DNA from: Anseranas semipalmata
Taxonomy: Eukaryota; Chordata; Aves; Anseriformes; Anseranatidae
Length of the DNA: 64,000 nt
Direction: 5' to 3'
NCBI GenBank assembly: GCA_013399115.1
Contig: VXAA01001410.1
Span: 62,001 to 126,000, forward strand
The notes below the pieces were generated by a model. It saw nothing but the letters and a program-made list of their open reading frames with translations. It searched no databases and was not told where the DNA came from. A program made the translations under genes and the position numbers. Positions 15,201-26,000 of the stretch are shown here, in pieces; position 1 is the first letter of the stretch; every line of letters starts with the position of its first letter.

Positions 15201-18200
15201 CAGCTGAACGTGGCCCCAGTTACACTGACAGCAGGATGGGAGCCGTGAAGAAAATGAGTAGCTGTAACAGATGCACAGGTGCCCATTTCTCTGAGGTTTA
15301 TTTTAACAGATACAGAACCTCCGAGAATCCAGTGTCCGAGCGTGAAGGAGAAAACAGCAGAGCCCAACAAGTTGACGGCCAGAGTCTTCTGGGACACCCC
15401 GGAGGGAAGGGACACCGCTGATGGGATTTTGACAGAGTAGGTGGAAAGCTGTAATGTCTGTATTTTCTCTTTTTTTATTCCTAGGATCCTTGGCTAGTAA
15501 TTCAGCTGATGAGGGTGGCCAGGTACTCTTTCCCATTCATTCATTAAAGATGCTTATTTATAGCTGTCACATGTCAATGGCCTGTAAAGAATTGCATGTT
15601 AAACAGAAAAAGAAAAAAATGACAACTTGGAGGTGAATCGTTCAGGAACTGGCATGTAGGATGGTAGCAGATTGTCGTGGTTATTTCAGAGCTCATGGAA
15701 TAAATAACAGTAGCGTTTTGATTGCACCTGCAAAATTTTCCAGAGCTTCTTTATGGGTCACTTCTCATAGTCAACAAGTTCTTTTACACAAAACAATGGA
15801 AAGAGAATACTGCATTGGAGGTAGAAAAAGAGGCAATTTTGACTGTCTTAAAAAAATAATAGTTGTGGCACAGCATCTGTAATCATCTTTAAGCTTCCTC
15901 CTGAAGTAGTGCTGGCTGTCAGAAGTTCTAACTGCTGTTAGAGAGTTTTTTGGTTACCCTTTAAAGTAATGCTTCTCATTTGAAACTTAGGTAGCTATAA
16001 ATATTTCATTTAAACTTAACATTTTCTTCAAAACTCCCCTGTTCATCTTTACAGTTTCACAGTCATATTTTCCAGAAGAGCGAGGTGCATACGTGATGGT
16101 ACCACTGTCTCTGATTTACCCATTTGTATCATGCAGGATTTATATCCATCTCTCTAGTTTATTGTAAGGGTAAGATTATAGAAAACCTGCTTCTTTCAGG
16201 AGGCAAGTTAAATCTTTTAAATGTATATTAGTGGACTGGTTAAGCTTAATATTGTAAGCTTAAAGACATTTACAATTTTATGTGATTACAAAAAGGCTGT
16301 TGAAAAACACAATCACCTTGCCTTTTTTATTGTTATATTTAGTGCTGTGTCCAGTTCTGTCCCCCCGTCCGTCCGTCCCCGCCCTGTACAAGAGAGACAC
16401 GGTCACACTGGAAAGGGTCCAGTGCAGGGCCACAAAGATGATGAAGGGACTGGAGCATCTCTCCCGTGAGGAAAGGCTGAGAGAGCTGGGACTGCTCAGC
16501 CTGGACAGGAGAAGGCTCAGGGCGATCTCATCAATGTGTAGAAATATCTAAAGGGAGAGTGGAAGAGCCAGGCTCTTTTCAGTGGTGCCCAGTGCCAGGA
16601 CAAGAGGCAATGAGCACAAACTGGAGCACAGGAGGCTCCCGCTGAACACCAGGCAGCACTTCTGTGCTGTGCGGGTGACGGAGCACTGGCACAGGTTGCC
16701 CAGAGAGGCTGTGGGGTCTCCTCCTTGGAGAGCTTCAAAAGCCACCTGGCCATGGTCCTGGGCAGCCTGCTCTGGGTGTCCCTGCTTGAGCAGGGGGTTG
16801 GAGCAGGTGACCTCCAGAGCTCCCTGCCAGCCTCAGCCATTTGGTGATTCTGTGATTCTAAGTATCAGATAGAGGAACTCATCATAAAAGTAAAACCAAT
16901 ATTGCTGTTAAGGTCTAATGTGGTAAGTCTTTGAATGAACAACATGAAAAGAACTAAGCCTGATAAAATATTTGAAAAACGTCAGAGTAAGTTCCAAAGT
17001 CTTTTTGATGAAATAATGTCTGGCAGGTGGAAAGAAAGTGGGGAATATCCCCTGTAGACTTTGCCAGATGAGAAACTGTAGCCCTGACAGGGGGATTATT
17101 AATGAAACAAAATGAGGGATGAGCAATCTTGATTCTTCCTTGTCTAAGGAAATGGAAGCTCGAGTTCCTTTGAGCATTACATGACGCTTGGCTACACTAT
17201 GAATTGTCTTATAGGAAGCAAGCAGGCCCTGACTGCTCTGCTCCCCTTTTGTCAGCAGGATAGGACCCTTTTGTTAAGACTGGGACTGGCGGTAGCCTGT
17301 CTAACTGCCCTGGTCTCTGCTGTGCAGCTTCTTCCTGTGCTTTCTCTCAGTCTCAGTCATGTAGCACAGCCAGACAAGCTCAGCATGCCCCGGACTTCAC
17401 TCTTTTTAGGCTTTTACAGCGTTGGTGGTAGGAAAATACTGGTGAATTTATGAATGTCTGTCCCATTATATCTCCCGTTTTAGTGTTATTTTGAAAGGCC
17501 TGCCACCAGGGTCACATTTTCCAGAAGGCGACCACAAAATCCAATATACTGTGTATGACAGAGCTGAAAACAAAGGCACTTGCAAATTTCTTGTTAAAGT
17601 AAGAGGTAAGATTGATGTTTTACACTATAAATACAGTCACTGATTTGCATCTGGCTTAGGAGGCAGTTTTAGAAACATCCTCAGCTCTATATTTGCCTGC
17701 ATACGTATGTGCATATAAAGTTTATGTTGATTCTGCAACTGAGTGCACCATCTTGCTCAAGAGACCGTGGGGGGCCAGGCCTGCAGCAGAGTGGGCGCCT
17801 GGCACTCTGCAAGTTGGGGAAGAGCTCTGCTGATCAGTCCTGATCCATAATGTTGAGCGTATGGGCTGCTGAAACAAGTACCCGAAGGAGTTTTTCAGCT
17901 GTGCCTCCCATCTGCCAAGAAGGGTTGCCCTTTCACAAGTCCAGGTCTTGCAGTCCGGAGTTGAAGCTATAGAGATGAGATCTCTTTGTGCACCATGACC
18001 TTTTGTCACTATGTACCACAATCACATGCACACACACATATATCGGCATCGTTTTAATTTACATATGAGTTAAGAAGGGGGGTTGGTTGTTTTTTTACAT
18101 AATTTAATAATAGAGTAGCAAATAGAAAAACATCTTCCCTATTGGTATTCCATTGGCCGTGCTACCCTAGTAGCAGGGTGATTCATGCCTTTCTTTCATT

Positions 18201-21200
18201 TTTTTTCACCTCTTTCTTGCTTAAAGTCAGGCGCTGTGTGAAATTAAATGCCCCAGATAATGGCTACATCAAGTGTTCAGGTGATGGAAATAACTACGGT
18301 GCCACATGCGAGTTCTCCTGCATTGGTGGCTACGAGCTGCAAGGAAGCCCAGCTAGAGTGTGCCAGTACAATCTGGGGTGGTCAGGAGTGGAGCCAACCT
18401 GTGCACGTAAGTGAGTATTTCACCACTTTACTGAAAGGGCTACCAGAGCAATGGTTCTCATGGAAGAGAGAATTTGGGAAGGGGCCTGGGGTAGAATACA
18501 GCCCCAAACTTTAATGCATTAGAGATAAGAAACAACATCTTTGTCTTCCCTGCCAGTTTGCACTTAAATCTGAAGCATCTGCTACCTTTGGCTGTTCTTT
18601 CCTAGGATGATGATGGTACCTTAAAACCAACAGTGTGTTTCAGCTCAGACCTTTATACAAAACTTTACACACTGGAGTCAATCCATCTCATAAGCCAGCA
18701 TATAGCTGAAGATAAAATTGTTTGCTTCAATGAGGCCAGTGTTTCACCTGTATCTTCTTTATTATTCTCTTGTTCCTGTGCTTCTGGTATCTAACAGATG
18801 TTTGTCCTTAGATCTGTTTTCAGTATGCTCTATAACTTTTGTTTTAAATTTAATTCTAGCCATGAATATTAATGTGAATGTGAGGACTGCAGCTGCACTT
18901 CTGGATCAATTTTATGAGAAGCGGAGACTGCTCATTATTTCAACTCCTACTGCAGCCAACTTCTTCTACAGGATGCAGTTGGGAATGCTGCAGGTAAAAC
19001 AGTTCAGGGTGGGTTGCAGGGGGCTGTAGCTATTTTCTTCTTTAAAGATGCAGGAGGACAAGCTCCACTGTTGGTATAAATCAGCAAACTTCAGCTGTTG
19101 CACTGCAGCCAGTAGAGGATCTGGCTGAAGCGGTAGTGGTTCTGGATGAACCCTTTTTAAGTATGCTTCATTTTAAACATCTCCCAGTTTCTAATTCAGC
19201 TCTGTTCTGGATTGTACTGCCTCTGACAGACCAGTTACGCAATCCCAGGCAGTTCTGGCCTTCTTCCATCCCCCCAAGATTAATTTAATATTAACTTGTG
19301 CTCTAATAATAATTCCATAACTCAGTTCCTAGAGGAGTTAGGAAAAAAAAACATCCAGCACTTCAGTGGTTACAGTTCATGCAAACCAGGCTTATAGGCT
19401 TTGTAACTACAGTGTGAAGAATGTGAAGAAATAGATAGAAATAGAATAGAAATAACTAGTGTTTCAGCAGACAAAGGACCAGAGACTCAGCATAGAAATC
19501 ATCCAGAGTGCTGGAGATACCACTGTGGTATTTTGTTCCAAAAATTAAAAAAGGAAAAGAAAATTTCTGGTTATTGTCCTTCTTATGTGTTATAAATTTT
19601 TTCTCTTGTTGGGTTCTTGCTAGACTATGAGGTGTACCTCAGAAATGTATCTGTGTCCTCAGGGGAAGCACCCAGTTCTGTATTCTTTCGTAGTGGCAAA
19701 CGCTTGTACATTGCTTCTTTACCCACAACTGGAACAACATCAGAATGAATAGTCGCTGCGATGTGAACATGGTAACATTTTTAACTGCTGGCTTCAGTCA
19801 CAGTTGTGTTAAAAACAAAATGAAAGGCTTTTCTTTTCCCACAGAAGATCACCTGGGCAAGAAAATTCAATATATTGATCAAAATGAAGTAGTTTAAAAT
19901 ACTAATTTTAATGGCTGTATTACTTTTCCCACTGCTCAGTAAACAAGTTGGCATGAAAAAAAACTTTCTGCAGTTGCCTTCCATTTCACATACTTTGCTT
20001 TGATTGCCAAATTAGATTACTGGCACAGAACTTAACACACTGGCATCTTTTCATGTCATTACAACACAAGTATACATTTCTCCTAGGTGGTCCCTGTGTG
20101 GTGGTGTTCTAGAGCAGCTAAGAATCCATCATTTAACAGCCCCTGGCGTCATGAGTCTGTAGTTCTTTGCAGTGAGAATGAGAGAGACTCTTCAAAGTAC
20201 ACTCATTTCAGTTTAAACCAGCTCACACGAGAAGATTGGACCGTTTATGAACAACAACCCACTGCTCTCTCTCTGATAACTAACATCTCTCTCTCTTCTT
20301 TTAACCCTTCCAGCCAGCACAGTGTGGTTTAGACCTCCGACATGTCACCGTCATTGAATTGGTTGGTGTCTTCCCAGCACAGATAGGAAGAATAGGTGTA
20401 AAGCTGCTGCCCCCATCACTTGCACTGCAACTCAGGTAACGTAAGGTTTGATTACTGTTATGTGCATGTACACTGTAGCATATATAATGTATTGCTTTTG
20501 ATTTCCTGCATCTTATTATCTAAATAGGCATATTATACTGTACTGAGGTCAACGCTGGAAGGTAGGTAGATGTTCATAAGTAAGTTTCAGCATTAGTTTC
20601 CTCTCTACTAACTGTGCAGTAGCTCCTGGAAATTCATAGGCATTTGGGATTTATGAAATTAAGAGCACAGACTTCAGCGTGTTTCATATTTAAATGGGCT
20701 GACTCTTTCAAGTGCTGTGTCTTCCTTGCCTCTTTTGCTTAAACTGAATGACACTGAATTTAGGTGAGCTGTCTGTGCATCCCTTTACGTTATGTCTTTA
20801 TGTTTTTGAGTAAAAAACACTGTGAGTAAAAAAACACTGTCACTGAAAACACTTCGTATTTGTATTTGTGCTGGAGTTGGTCTGCAACTCCACTCACTTC
20901 ACAAGAACAGCCTTGGAGCAGCTGCCAGCACAGCCCCAGACAGCATCACCAGCTCTTCTTCTCTGTAGCACTGCTGGTGGCCATGGCCAGGCCAGAAGGG
21001 AAGCAGTGGTTGCTCTTTGAAGTCCCACGTGTAGATAAGATATGGGCAGTACTTCACAGGGCAAATGATCTCAGGCTCCCCAGCCTGACTGACATTCAGC
21101 AGATTTACTGAAGTGTCTAAACTGTTTTGACTTAGTTTTGGACAGGCAGTGGGTTGGTTTTCACTTGAAAGGGAGACTTCAAGTGCCAGCATTGCCTAGG

Positions 21201-22719
21201 GATAGGAGGACTCTAAGAGCCAAAAGTGAAGACCTGCTTGGCAGGGAAATAAGTTGTTATTTAGGAAAGAAGTCCAGGAGCATTTTAGGCAGCATCTTCT
21301 GTGATATGCCTGAGAAGACTGTGTAAGTTCTAATTTGGGACAATAAAAAATGTTCTTTTCTCTGTCTGCTGACAAGCCTGAGACATTTTTTGGATTGAAA
21401 AAAAATAAAAGTGTTTGTTCCCTATAAAAGGAAAGAGGGAGCACAAAGAGCTTCTTTTTACTTGAAAAGAAGAGAAGAGAGGAGAGAAGAAAAGAAAAAC
21501 AAAGGAGAGAGAAGGGAGAAAAGGAGAGAGAAGGGAGAAAAGGAGAGAGAAGGGAGAAAAGGAGAGAGAAGGGAGAAAAGGAGAGAGAAGGGAGAAAAGG
21601 AGAGAGAAGGGAGAAAAGAAAGTACTTTTACTAAAGTCGAAGTGGTTTTCTTGTGGCTTTGTAGAAAATAAGCTCTGGTAATACCCCTGCTCCCTGCCTC
21701 CTCCTCCTGCTGCCTGCCACCCCCACCCCCCTCCTGCCTTCAGTTTCAGAAATTGGTGTGCCATAAAACCTGCCCTGCACTCAGTGGAAGTTAGTTTTCC
21801 ATTTGTTTTTTTTTCTAGACTCTGTTGCTACCACCGTGTGAGTTAGCCTTCCAGATCTGGAAGGCACTTAAACCAAAATGAAACACTCCCTGAAACATCT
21901 TGAATAAAGATGCTGTTCAGAATTAGCACTCAGTAAACTAACCAGTCACAGGTACCCAGCAAACTCAGCAAGAGTTAGCATTTGGATTTGCAGAGGGTAA
22001 ACACTTTCCTTAAGGAACTGCATTCCTCCTCTGTCTTATCTCACCTATCACCATAAATTAGCTCCAAATATTATTTTAGTTTGAAATCAATAGCCCAGAT
22101 CTCTAATTGTAACAAAACAACACCTAGGGAACAGTCTACCTGTAACTCTTTAGCTCCATTACAGTGTTTTTCTTTAGGCAACGTATATAATACTGTACAT
22201 TTTTTAGTCTTTTTTTTATTCTTCTCTTGTGAGAGCAGTAGGCAGTGCATGTGCCATACTACCACTCAGAAGTCTGAGAAGAAAACAGTGCTGAGTGCAG
22301 TTACTTTGGCCCTTCCCTACCGCAGAGGTACAGCCTGCAGCACGGGCAGACACCCGCTCCCTGTCTGCTTCCCTGTTCTTACAGCTGAGAGAAAGCAGAC
22401 CCTGCATTGCCCCCTCTGACCATCCCCACAGTCCTCTGCTTGGAGCCAGCAGCCTGGTTCTGCCATTTCTTACCATTTGAAGTGCCTAGGCAGTAGATGA
22501 TGGGCTTTTCACAAAAATGGGCTTTTCTTATTTTGCAGACTGTTGCTGAGGATCCCCCATTATAATTTCAACATTGTGGTGATGGACAAGCACGGCATGG
22601 ACAAGGAACGCTATCCTTTCCCAGCAACGCCAGCTGAGCTCTTTGCACTTATTGACAATTTTCCCTTGAGAAAAGAAGAGATGAAACTGCAAGCAGAAAT
22701 TGGCCAGTCATGCCCCTAA
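3212..22719 (+). CDS. SRPX: SRPX, sushi-repeat-containing protein X-linked (exons 2-10, 5' exon missing)
   Basis: Nine exons join in frame to give about 430 residues ending at TAA 22717-22719; human SRPX has 464, so only the signal-peptide exon is missing, and it must lie upstream of position 1. Domain order seen: acidic linker (SPLEDDED), sushi 1, sushi 2, HYR, sushi 3, DUF4174. Each sushi module shows six cysteines. Residues such as [22 protein letters not shown] and [19 protein letters not shown] match SRPX and not the paralogue SRPX2. Family knowledge: a secreted or cell-surface protein, also called ETX1 or DRS, down-regulated by v-src and linked to growth suppression and apoptosis; DUF4174 has been proposed to have a peroxiredoxin-like fold. 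All introns are GT-AG. The introns of 648, 621 and 453 bases (after 9746, 17605 and 18406) hold nothing recognised. The gene converges on SYTL5. Confidence 0.95.
3272..9554 (+). other. SRPX intron 2
   Basis: A 6.3-kb GT-AG intron. It holds a run of 20 T at 6212-6231, a T/G-rich (tttg) repeat at 6934-6975 and a polypyrimidine tract at 7749-7800. A somewhat GC-richer patch at about 6590-6900 has overlapping open frames on both strands but no recognisable protein. No clear mobile element was identified. Confidence 0.7.
6934..6975 (+). repeat. (TTTG)n simple repeat
   Basis: Tandem gtttgtttgtttg units flanked by T runs, inside SRPX intron 2. This is microsatellite-like sequence with no coding role. 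Confidence 0.8.
9555..9746 (+). CDS. SRPX: SRPX exon 3: sushi domain 1
   Basis: The acceptor is gtgctag and the donor is AAAC|gtaagt. The 192 bases start by completing a Glu codon and encode [14 protein letters not shown] followed by a complete six-cysteine sushi (CCP) module with [16 protein letters not shown] and KRWSGKVLC. The last base joins exon 4 to give Gln, restoring the CKQKRCPTL junction seen in human SRPX. Sushi modules are extracellular protein-binding beta-sandwiches. Confidence 0.95.
10395..10571 (+). CDS. SRPX: SRPX exon 4: sushi domain 2
   Basis: The acceptor is ctgttccag and the donor is GTTG|gtgagt. The 177 bases encode [17 protein letters not shown] and a second six-cysteine sushi module containing [11 protein letters not shown] and [10 protein letters not shown]. 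It is nearly identical to human SRPX over this stretch and is notably GC-richer than the flanking introns. It ends one base into an Asp codon completed by exon 5. Confidence 0.95.
10572..15309 (+). other. SRPX intron 4
   Basis: A 4.7-kb GT-AG intron. Short open frames are present but none has splice signals or similarity supporting an exon. A short CTG run sits just after the donor (about 10614-10630). No repeat family was recognised. Confidence 0.65.
15310..15436 (+). CDS. SRPX: SRPX exon 5: HYR domain, first half
   Basis: The acceptor is ttttaacag and the donor is ACAGA|gtaggt. The 127 bases encode [20 protein letters not shown], then a [13 protein letters not shown] stretch and RDTADGILT. 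This matches the human exon that opens the HYR domain, with a few substitutions (human reads IKC and WETPEG). The exon enters in phase 1 and leaves in phase 2, so skipping it would shift the frame. A longer overlapping frame here in another phase is spurious. Confidence 0.92.
15437..17483 (+). other. SRPX intron 5 with a CR1 copy
   Basis: A 2.0-kb GT-AG intron. A plus-oriented CR1 3' fragment occupies about 16341-16860. The rest shows nothing recognised. A 38-base segment at about 15485-15522 has exon-like borders but introduces an immediate stop in frame. Confidence 0.7.
16341..16860 (+). mobile_element. CR1 non-LTR retrotransposon, 5'-truncated, plus orientation
   Basis: The sequence runs from gtgctgtgtccagttctg through a degraded C-terminal ORF2 stretch ([19 protein letters not shown], then [19 protein letters not shown]) to the CR1 3' end gattctgtgattcta. 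It has the classic 5' truncation and lies in an SRPX intron on the same strand as the gene. Frameshifts and stops break the reading frame after about 16550. Confidence 0.92.
17484..17605 (+). CDS. SRPX: SRPX exon 6: HYR domain, second half
   Basis: The acceptor is cccgttttag and the donor is AGAG|gtaaga. The first base completes the Asp left by exon 5. The 122 bases then encode [35 protein letters not shown] and LVKVR. HYR is an immunoglobulin-like fold seen in several extracellular sushi proteins. Confidence 0.93.
18227..18406 (+). CDS. SRPX: SRPX exon 7: sushi domain 3
   Basis: The acceptor is gcttaaag and the donor is GCAC|gtaagt. The 180 bases encode [17 protein letters not shown] and a six-cysteine sushi module ending [10 protein letters not shown]. 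The module is almost identical to human SRPX ([15 protein letters not shown]). Confidence 0.95.
18860..18993 (+). CDS. SRPX: SRPX exon 8: start of DUF4174
   Basis: The acceptor is taattctag and the donor is CTGCAG|gtaaaa. The 134 bases encode [20 protein letters not shown], then [12 protein letters not shown] and YRMQLGMLQ. This opens the C-terminal DUF4174 domain shared with SRPX2 and CCDC80. The exon leaves in phase 0. Confidence 0.95.
18994..20313 (+). other. SRPX intron 8
   Basis: A 1.3-kb GT-AG intron with a T- and C-rich tract before the acceptor at 20312-20313. No repeat element or additional exon was recognised. Confidence 0.7.
20314..20435 (+). CDS. SRPX: SRPX exon 9: DUF4174, middle
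   Basis: The acceptor is acccttccag and the donor is CTCAG|gtaacg. The 122 bases encode [20 protein letters not shown], then [20 protein letters not shown]. The QCGLDLRH signature is typical of SRPX and SRPX2. The exon leaves in phase 2 and is completed as Arg by exon 10. Confidence 0.95.
20436..22538 (+). other. SRPX intron 9
   Basis: A 2.1-kb GT-AG intron carrying a purine minisatellite (21470-21620) and a C-rich pyrimidine patch around 21690-21730. Long open frames across this stretch are by-products of the low-complexity repeat. No exon was recognised. Confidence 0.7.
21502..21620 (+). repeat. 19-base purine minisatellite
   Basis: The unit gggagaaaaggagagagaa begins at 21514, 21533, 21552, 21571, 21590 and 21609 (last copy partial), an exact period of 19. 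The surrounding 21470-21513 is also almost all purine. The open frames on both strands here (Arg/Lys/Glu-rich on plus, Ser/Phe/Leu-rich on minus) are artefacts of the repeat. Confidence 0.95.
22539..22719 (+). CDS. SRPX: SRPX exon 10: end of DUF4174 and stop
   Basis: The acceptor is cttattttgcag. The 181 bases encode [39 protein letters not shown] and a C-terminus of [11 protein letters not shown] followed by AEIGQSCP, then TAA. Human SRPX ends in the same way (QAEMSQTC) with slightly different last residues. Confidence 0.95.
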
Positions 22720-23085
22720 TTCAGAATTGCAGGGCTTGCATTTGCCAGTGAATTTTTTTTATCCACGTAATTCTTCCCTTGGTGCTACACAAAGCATGGC
22801 TTTTGTAATCACTGATGTACAGATTTTTTGTGTGTATTGTCATGTCTGTCCAGCTGTGTAGCTGCTCTGCATAGACATATGCATGATGCTTTTTTGTACT
22901 TTCAGCCACCTTTAGAGAAATGTGTACGTAGGATTACTACTCAGTGGAATTTCTTGTACAGACAGCAAAGAACTGAGGCACGTCTCCAGGAGTTTATTTT
23001 GGATTTTTCATCCAGTGTAAAATTGGGGTTTCTTTCTTACTGTTTATAAGTCTTTTTATTAATAAAATATTGTTTTGCAAACAAA
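22720..23085 (+). other. SRPX: SRPX 3' UTR
   Basis: About 365 bases of AT-rich sequence between the TAA and the first good poly(A) signal. The end is estimated from the signal; longer alternative ends cannot be excluded. Confidence 0.7.
23061..23066 (+). terminator. SRPX polyadenylation signal AATAAA
   Basis: A canonical AATAAA 342 bases after the stop codon, followed by a T/G-containing stretch (tgttttgc, tagttgtc) suited to a downstream element. Confidence 0.75.
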
Positions 23086-26000
23086 TAGTTGTCTACCTCA
23101 GAGATAAAGTTGATCAATTAACTCAAAAGTTGGATCAAAATGCCTCTCTGCAAACAATTTAAATCAGAGGCTAATGTCTCTGTTTTTAGTGTACAGGAAC
23201 CCAGCAGCGTCCTTCAGATCTGTTATAATATGGGCAATCACAGACACAAAGCATAAGCCAAAGGCAACACGGGAACCTATTTTCAGCAGTGGCGAAGAAA
23301 ACAGGTGATGGCAGGAATATGGAAATCGCTACCAGAAGGAATTCAATAACAGAACAGTGAGCAACATAGAAAATGGGTGGTAATTACTAAAGGCCATATA
23401 CTGCAATGCTTGATAGACAGATCTGCTCTTACCTGGCGTTTCATGTCCAGTGACTTGGTATAACAGATTTCTTTCTTTCCCTCTTCATCTTGGAGACAGA
23501 TCAGGCTCTTGATTTGATGGCAGGGGAACATTCCCCCCAGGGAAACTTCATCAAGGATTTGTCATTTCCAGATCTGTGAAAACAGTTTTTTGCAACTCAT
23601 CATTTACAAATTAACAAAAAAAGTTCACTGCTTAGTAAGAAGTGTTAAGAGGCAATCACAAAAGGAAATAGTTCTCTAGTGTTTTATTTTAACCCACAAT
23701 CTTGCCCATCCACTGAAAAGAATATACATCATGCATGAAGAATACAAACCCAGAAGGAGTGAAAATTGTGAGTTACAGCTTTGGCTACCTGCTTACAGGG
23801 TCAGGTGCATAATTTCACATCACTGAACAGCACTTCAGTGGCTGTGCTGTTCATTCATACCACTCAGAGCAAAGCCCCTTTTTTTCAGCCAAATGCTTGG
23901 TTGTCTTTGACTGTAAGGTGGGTTGTTCAATTGTACACAGGTTATCAGCATCCTTAAAGCAATCCTTACCAAAGACTTCAATCTTTCACACCGTCTGAAA
24001 CTGGGAATTTCTTTTAAAAGGTTGCTCCTGCAAATGAATTGAGAGAATGAATGTGAAGATAGGGAAGTCAGCCCTGACACTAGCTAGCAAAAGCTCATTT
24101 GTGGACTGAAGTGCAAGAGCACCAAGGCGGGGTATCTTCTGAGCAGGATGGTCTGCTTCAGAGATTGTTAGGAGGCTGTTACCAAACACCCAAGAGTGGG
24201 TATGGAAGCATGGCACAGCCAAGGCAATGACTACCTGCAGAGCTGATGCCAAAGGCAAAGAAGATCCAGATACACCCTGAACTCTGCAGGTGGTACTGCC
24301 AGGTTTGCAAGGATGAACAACTGGAGGACAAGGAAGCCTTCCTTTGAATGAGCTTTCCAAGCTTTTCCAAGATGCAAGGACAGCTTTGGTGACAAAATCA
24401 CAGAAATAAATAGCATTTCTGTTCCAGACCTGGCCAAACCAAAAAGACAGCTTGAGGGAGTAAAAGGAGAGTAAGAGACAGTGTGCTGATGGATACAGCT
24501 GTACCCTAAGTTTCCTTTCCTCTGCTGCCTGCATAACACCTGTGGTTATGAAAACTAGACCTGGCACACCAAATCACTGTGTGCCTTGAACATCACAAGC
24601 AGAGCCAACCTGAAGACAAATCTATATACATACTGCTGTGGCCGCAGTTCTGTGGCTGAGGTGCTTTGGCACGCATGTACTCATAGCATGAATGCACAGG
24701 TGGTCCACCCCCCACCCCTCCCAGTCAAAAATCACAACCGATCTCCAATGTTTTTTTCAACTAAATAAATAAATCTGGGGGTCTGATGGCTCTGATTTTT
24801 CCATTGTGTTTCTGCAGTTCCAATCTGCTGCTGCTCCATTTTGATTTAGGTGCAGAATCAACACAGCCAGTCATCTTTCATGACTGGCTGAACAGGAGTG
24901 GGGCTTTATGATTGCTACCACCAGGAAAGTGATTGCAATCACGGGGCTGTTAAAGGAAATTGAATTAAGTGGATGGAAGCGCATAAGTGTTTGGATTACT
25001 AGTTATAGTTCTACTCCGAACATCTGTTAAAATCTTGTGATTAACAAAAGCTGTTCTTGATTAGAAATATAAGCTTTCTGGCATTTTCTGTTGTACATTT
25101 TTGTGGGGAGGAATGGAACAGTGAAAAACATCATGTGCCATCTCTGTTTTGGAGTCAAGTCATCCTGCAGGTACGGTATGCAGGGATGTGGCAGATTTGC
25201 CTTTGGGGAAAGGAATGTTTGAACAAGGGACTTAGTATTATTACTGGCTTTAGCCCAGCATTTATATATCTAAATAAATTCCAAATATTCAAATATATTC
25301 CAGTAATTCATCCTGTAGACTTCTGGTCCCAGAAAAATAATGTTGTGTAAACAAGGTGCAGTATCTACACTAGTGCACTTTTTTTTTTTTTTTTAATGTT
25401 TAACAGAAAATTTACCTCCCTCAAAATCATGCAGGTTTGAGTCTTTGTTGTACTTCCAACATGGCTCTTCTTGCCATCGCCATTAATCCTACCACTGCTG
25501 TCAAAAATGCAAATCCTGTTTAAAGCACAAATTGGGTTGGGAGGATTAAAGGCTGATTCCACGAAGCAAGACCTGCAGTGATTCTTGTCCTTTCCTCTCC
25601 CACTCCAGGCTATTCATTGCAGAAGTGACAGATCACAGTGTGCAGATACAGCCACGGGCTCGAGGTTTCTGCATCAATCTGGACATACACTTCAGTTTTG
25701 AATGTGTTCTCAACAACCAAAAGACTTCAATCATTTTAGAACAGAAAAGAATTCATGTTTCTGTCATGCAACACCTTTTGCAACAGAACTACTGCAATAT
25801 ATTGTAGGAGGCAGCAATTTCTCATGAGCCCCAAACAATTCTCTAAATGGCCTGATTTTCCCCCAATCCTACCCAAGAATCCATCTATTTGATGAGAACA
25901 ATCCCTGCCATTGCACACCCCATAACCACCCTCTACATCTACAGAGGGAGATACAAAAGTCATAGTTGCATGTCCCTATTCTTGAAGTTCAAACCCTCCC

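Noticed and set aside
15170..15421. 83-residue plus-strand frame over SRPX exon 5
   Set aside because: Wrong frame: the true exon 15310-15436 is read in another phase and matches the HYR domain.
15485..15522. 38-base exon-like segment in SRPX intron 5 (attcctag before, gtactc after)
   Set aside because: Joining it in phase gives an immediate TAG, and no SRPX residues correspond. At most it is a rare poison exon.
16517..16840. Minus-strand frames of 65-107 residues
   Set aside because: They are antisense shadows of the CR1 element at 16341-16860.
21330..21764. 144-residue minus-strand frame rich in Ser, Phe and Leu
   Set aside because: It reads through the pyrimidine strand of the 19-base minisatellite inside SRPX intron 9.
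3212..22719. Assignment to SRPX2
   Set aside because: SRPX2 is a paralogue with the same domain order and sits next to SYTL4 in human, but the residues ([27 protein letters not shown] context) match SRPX, and the neighbour is SYTL5-like.
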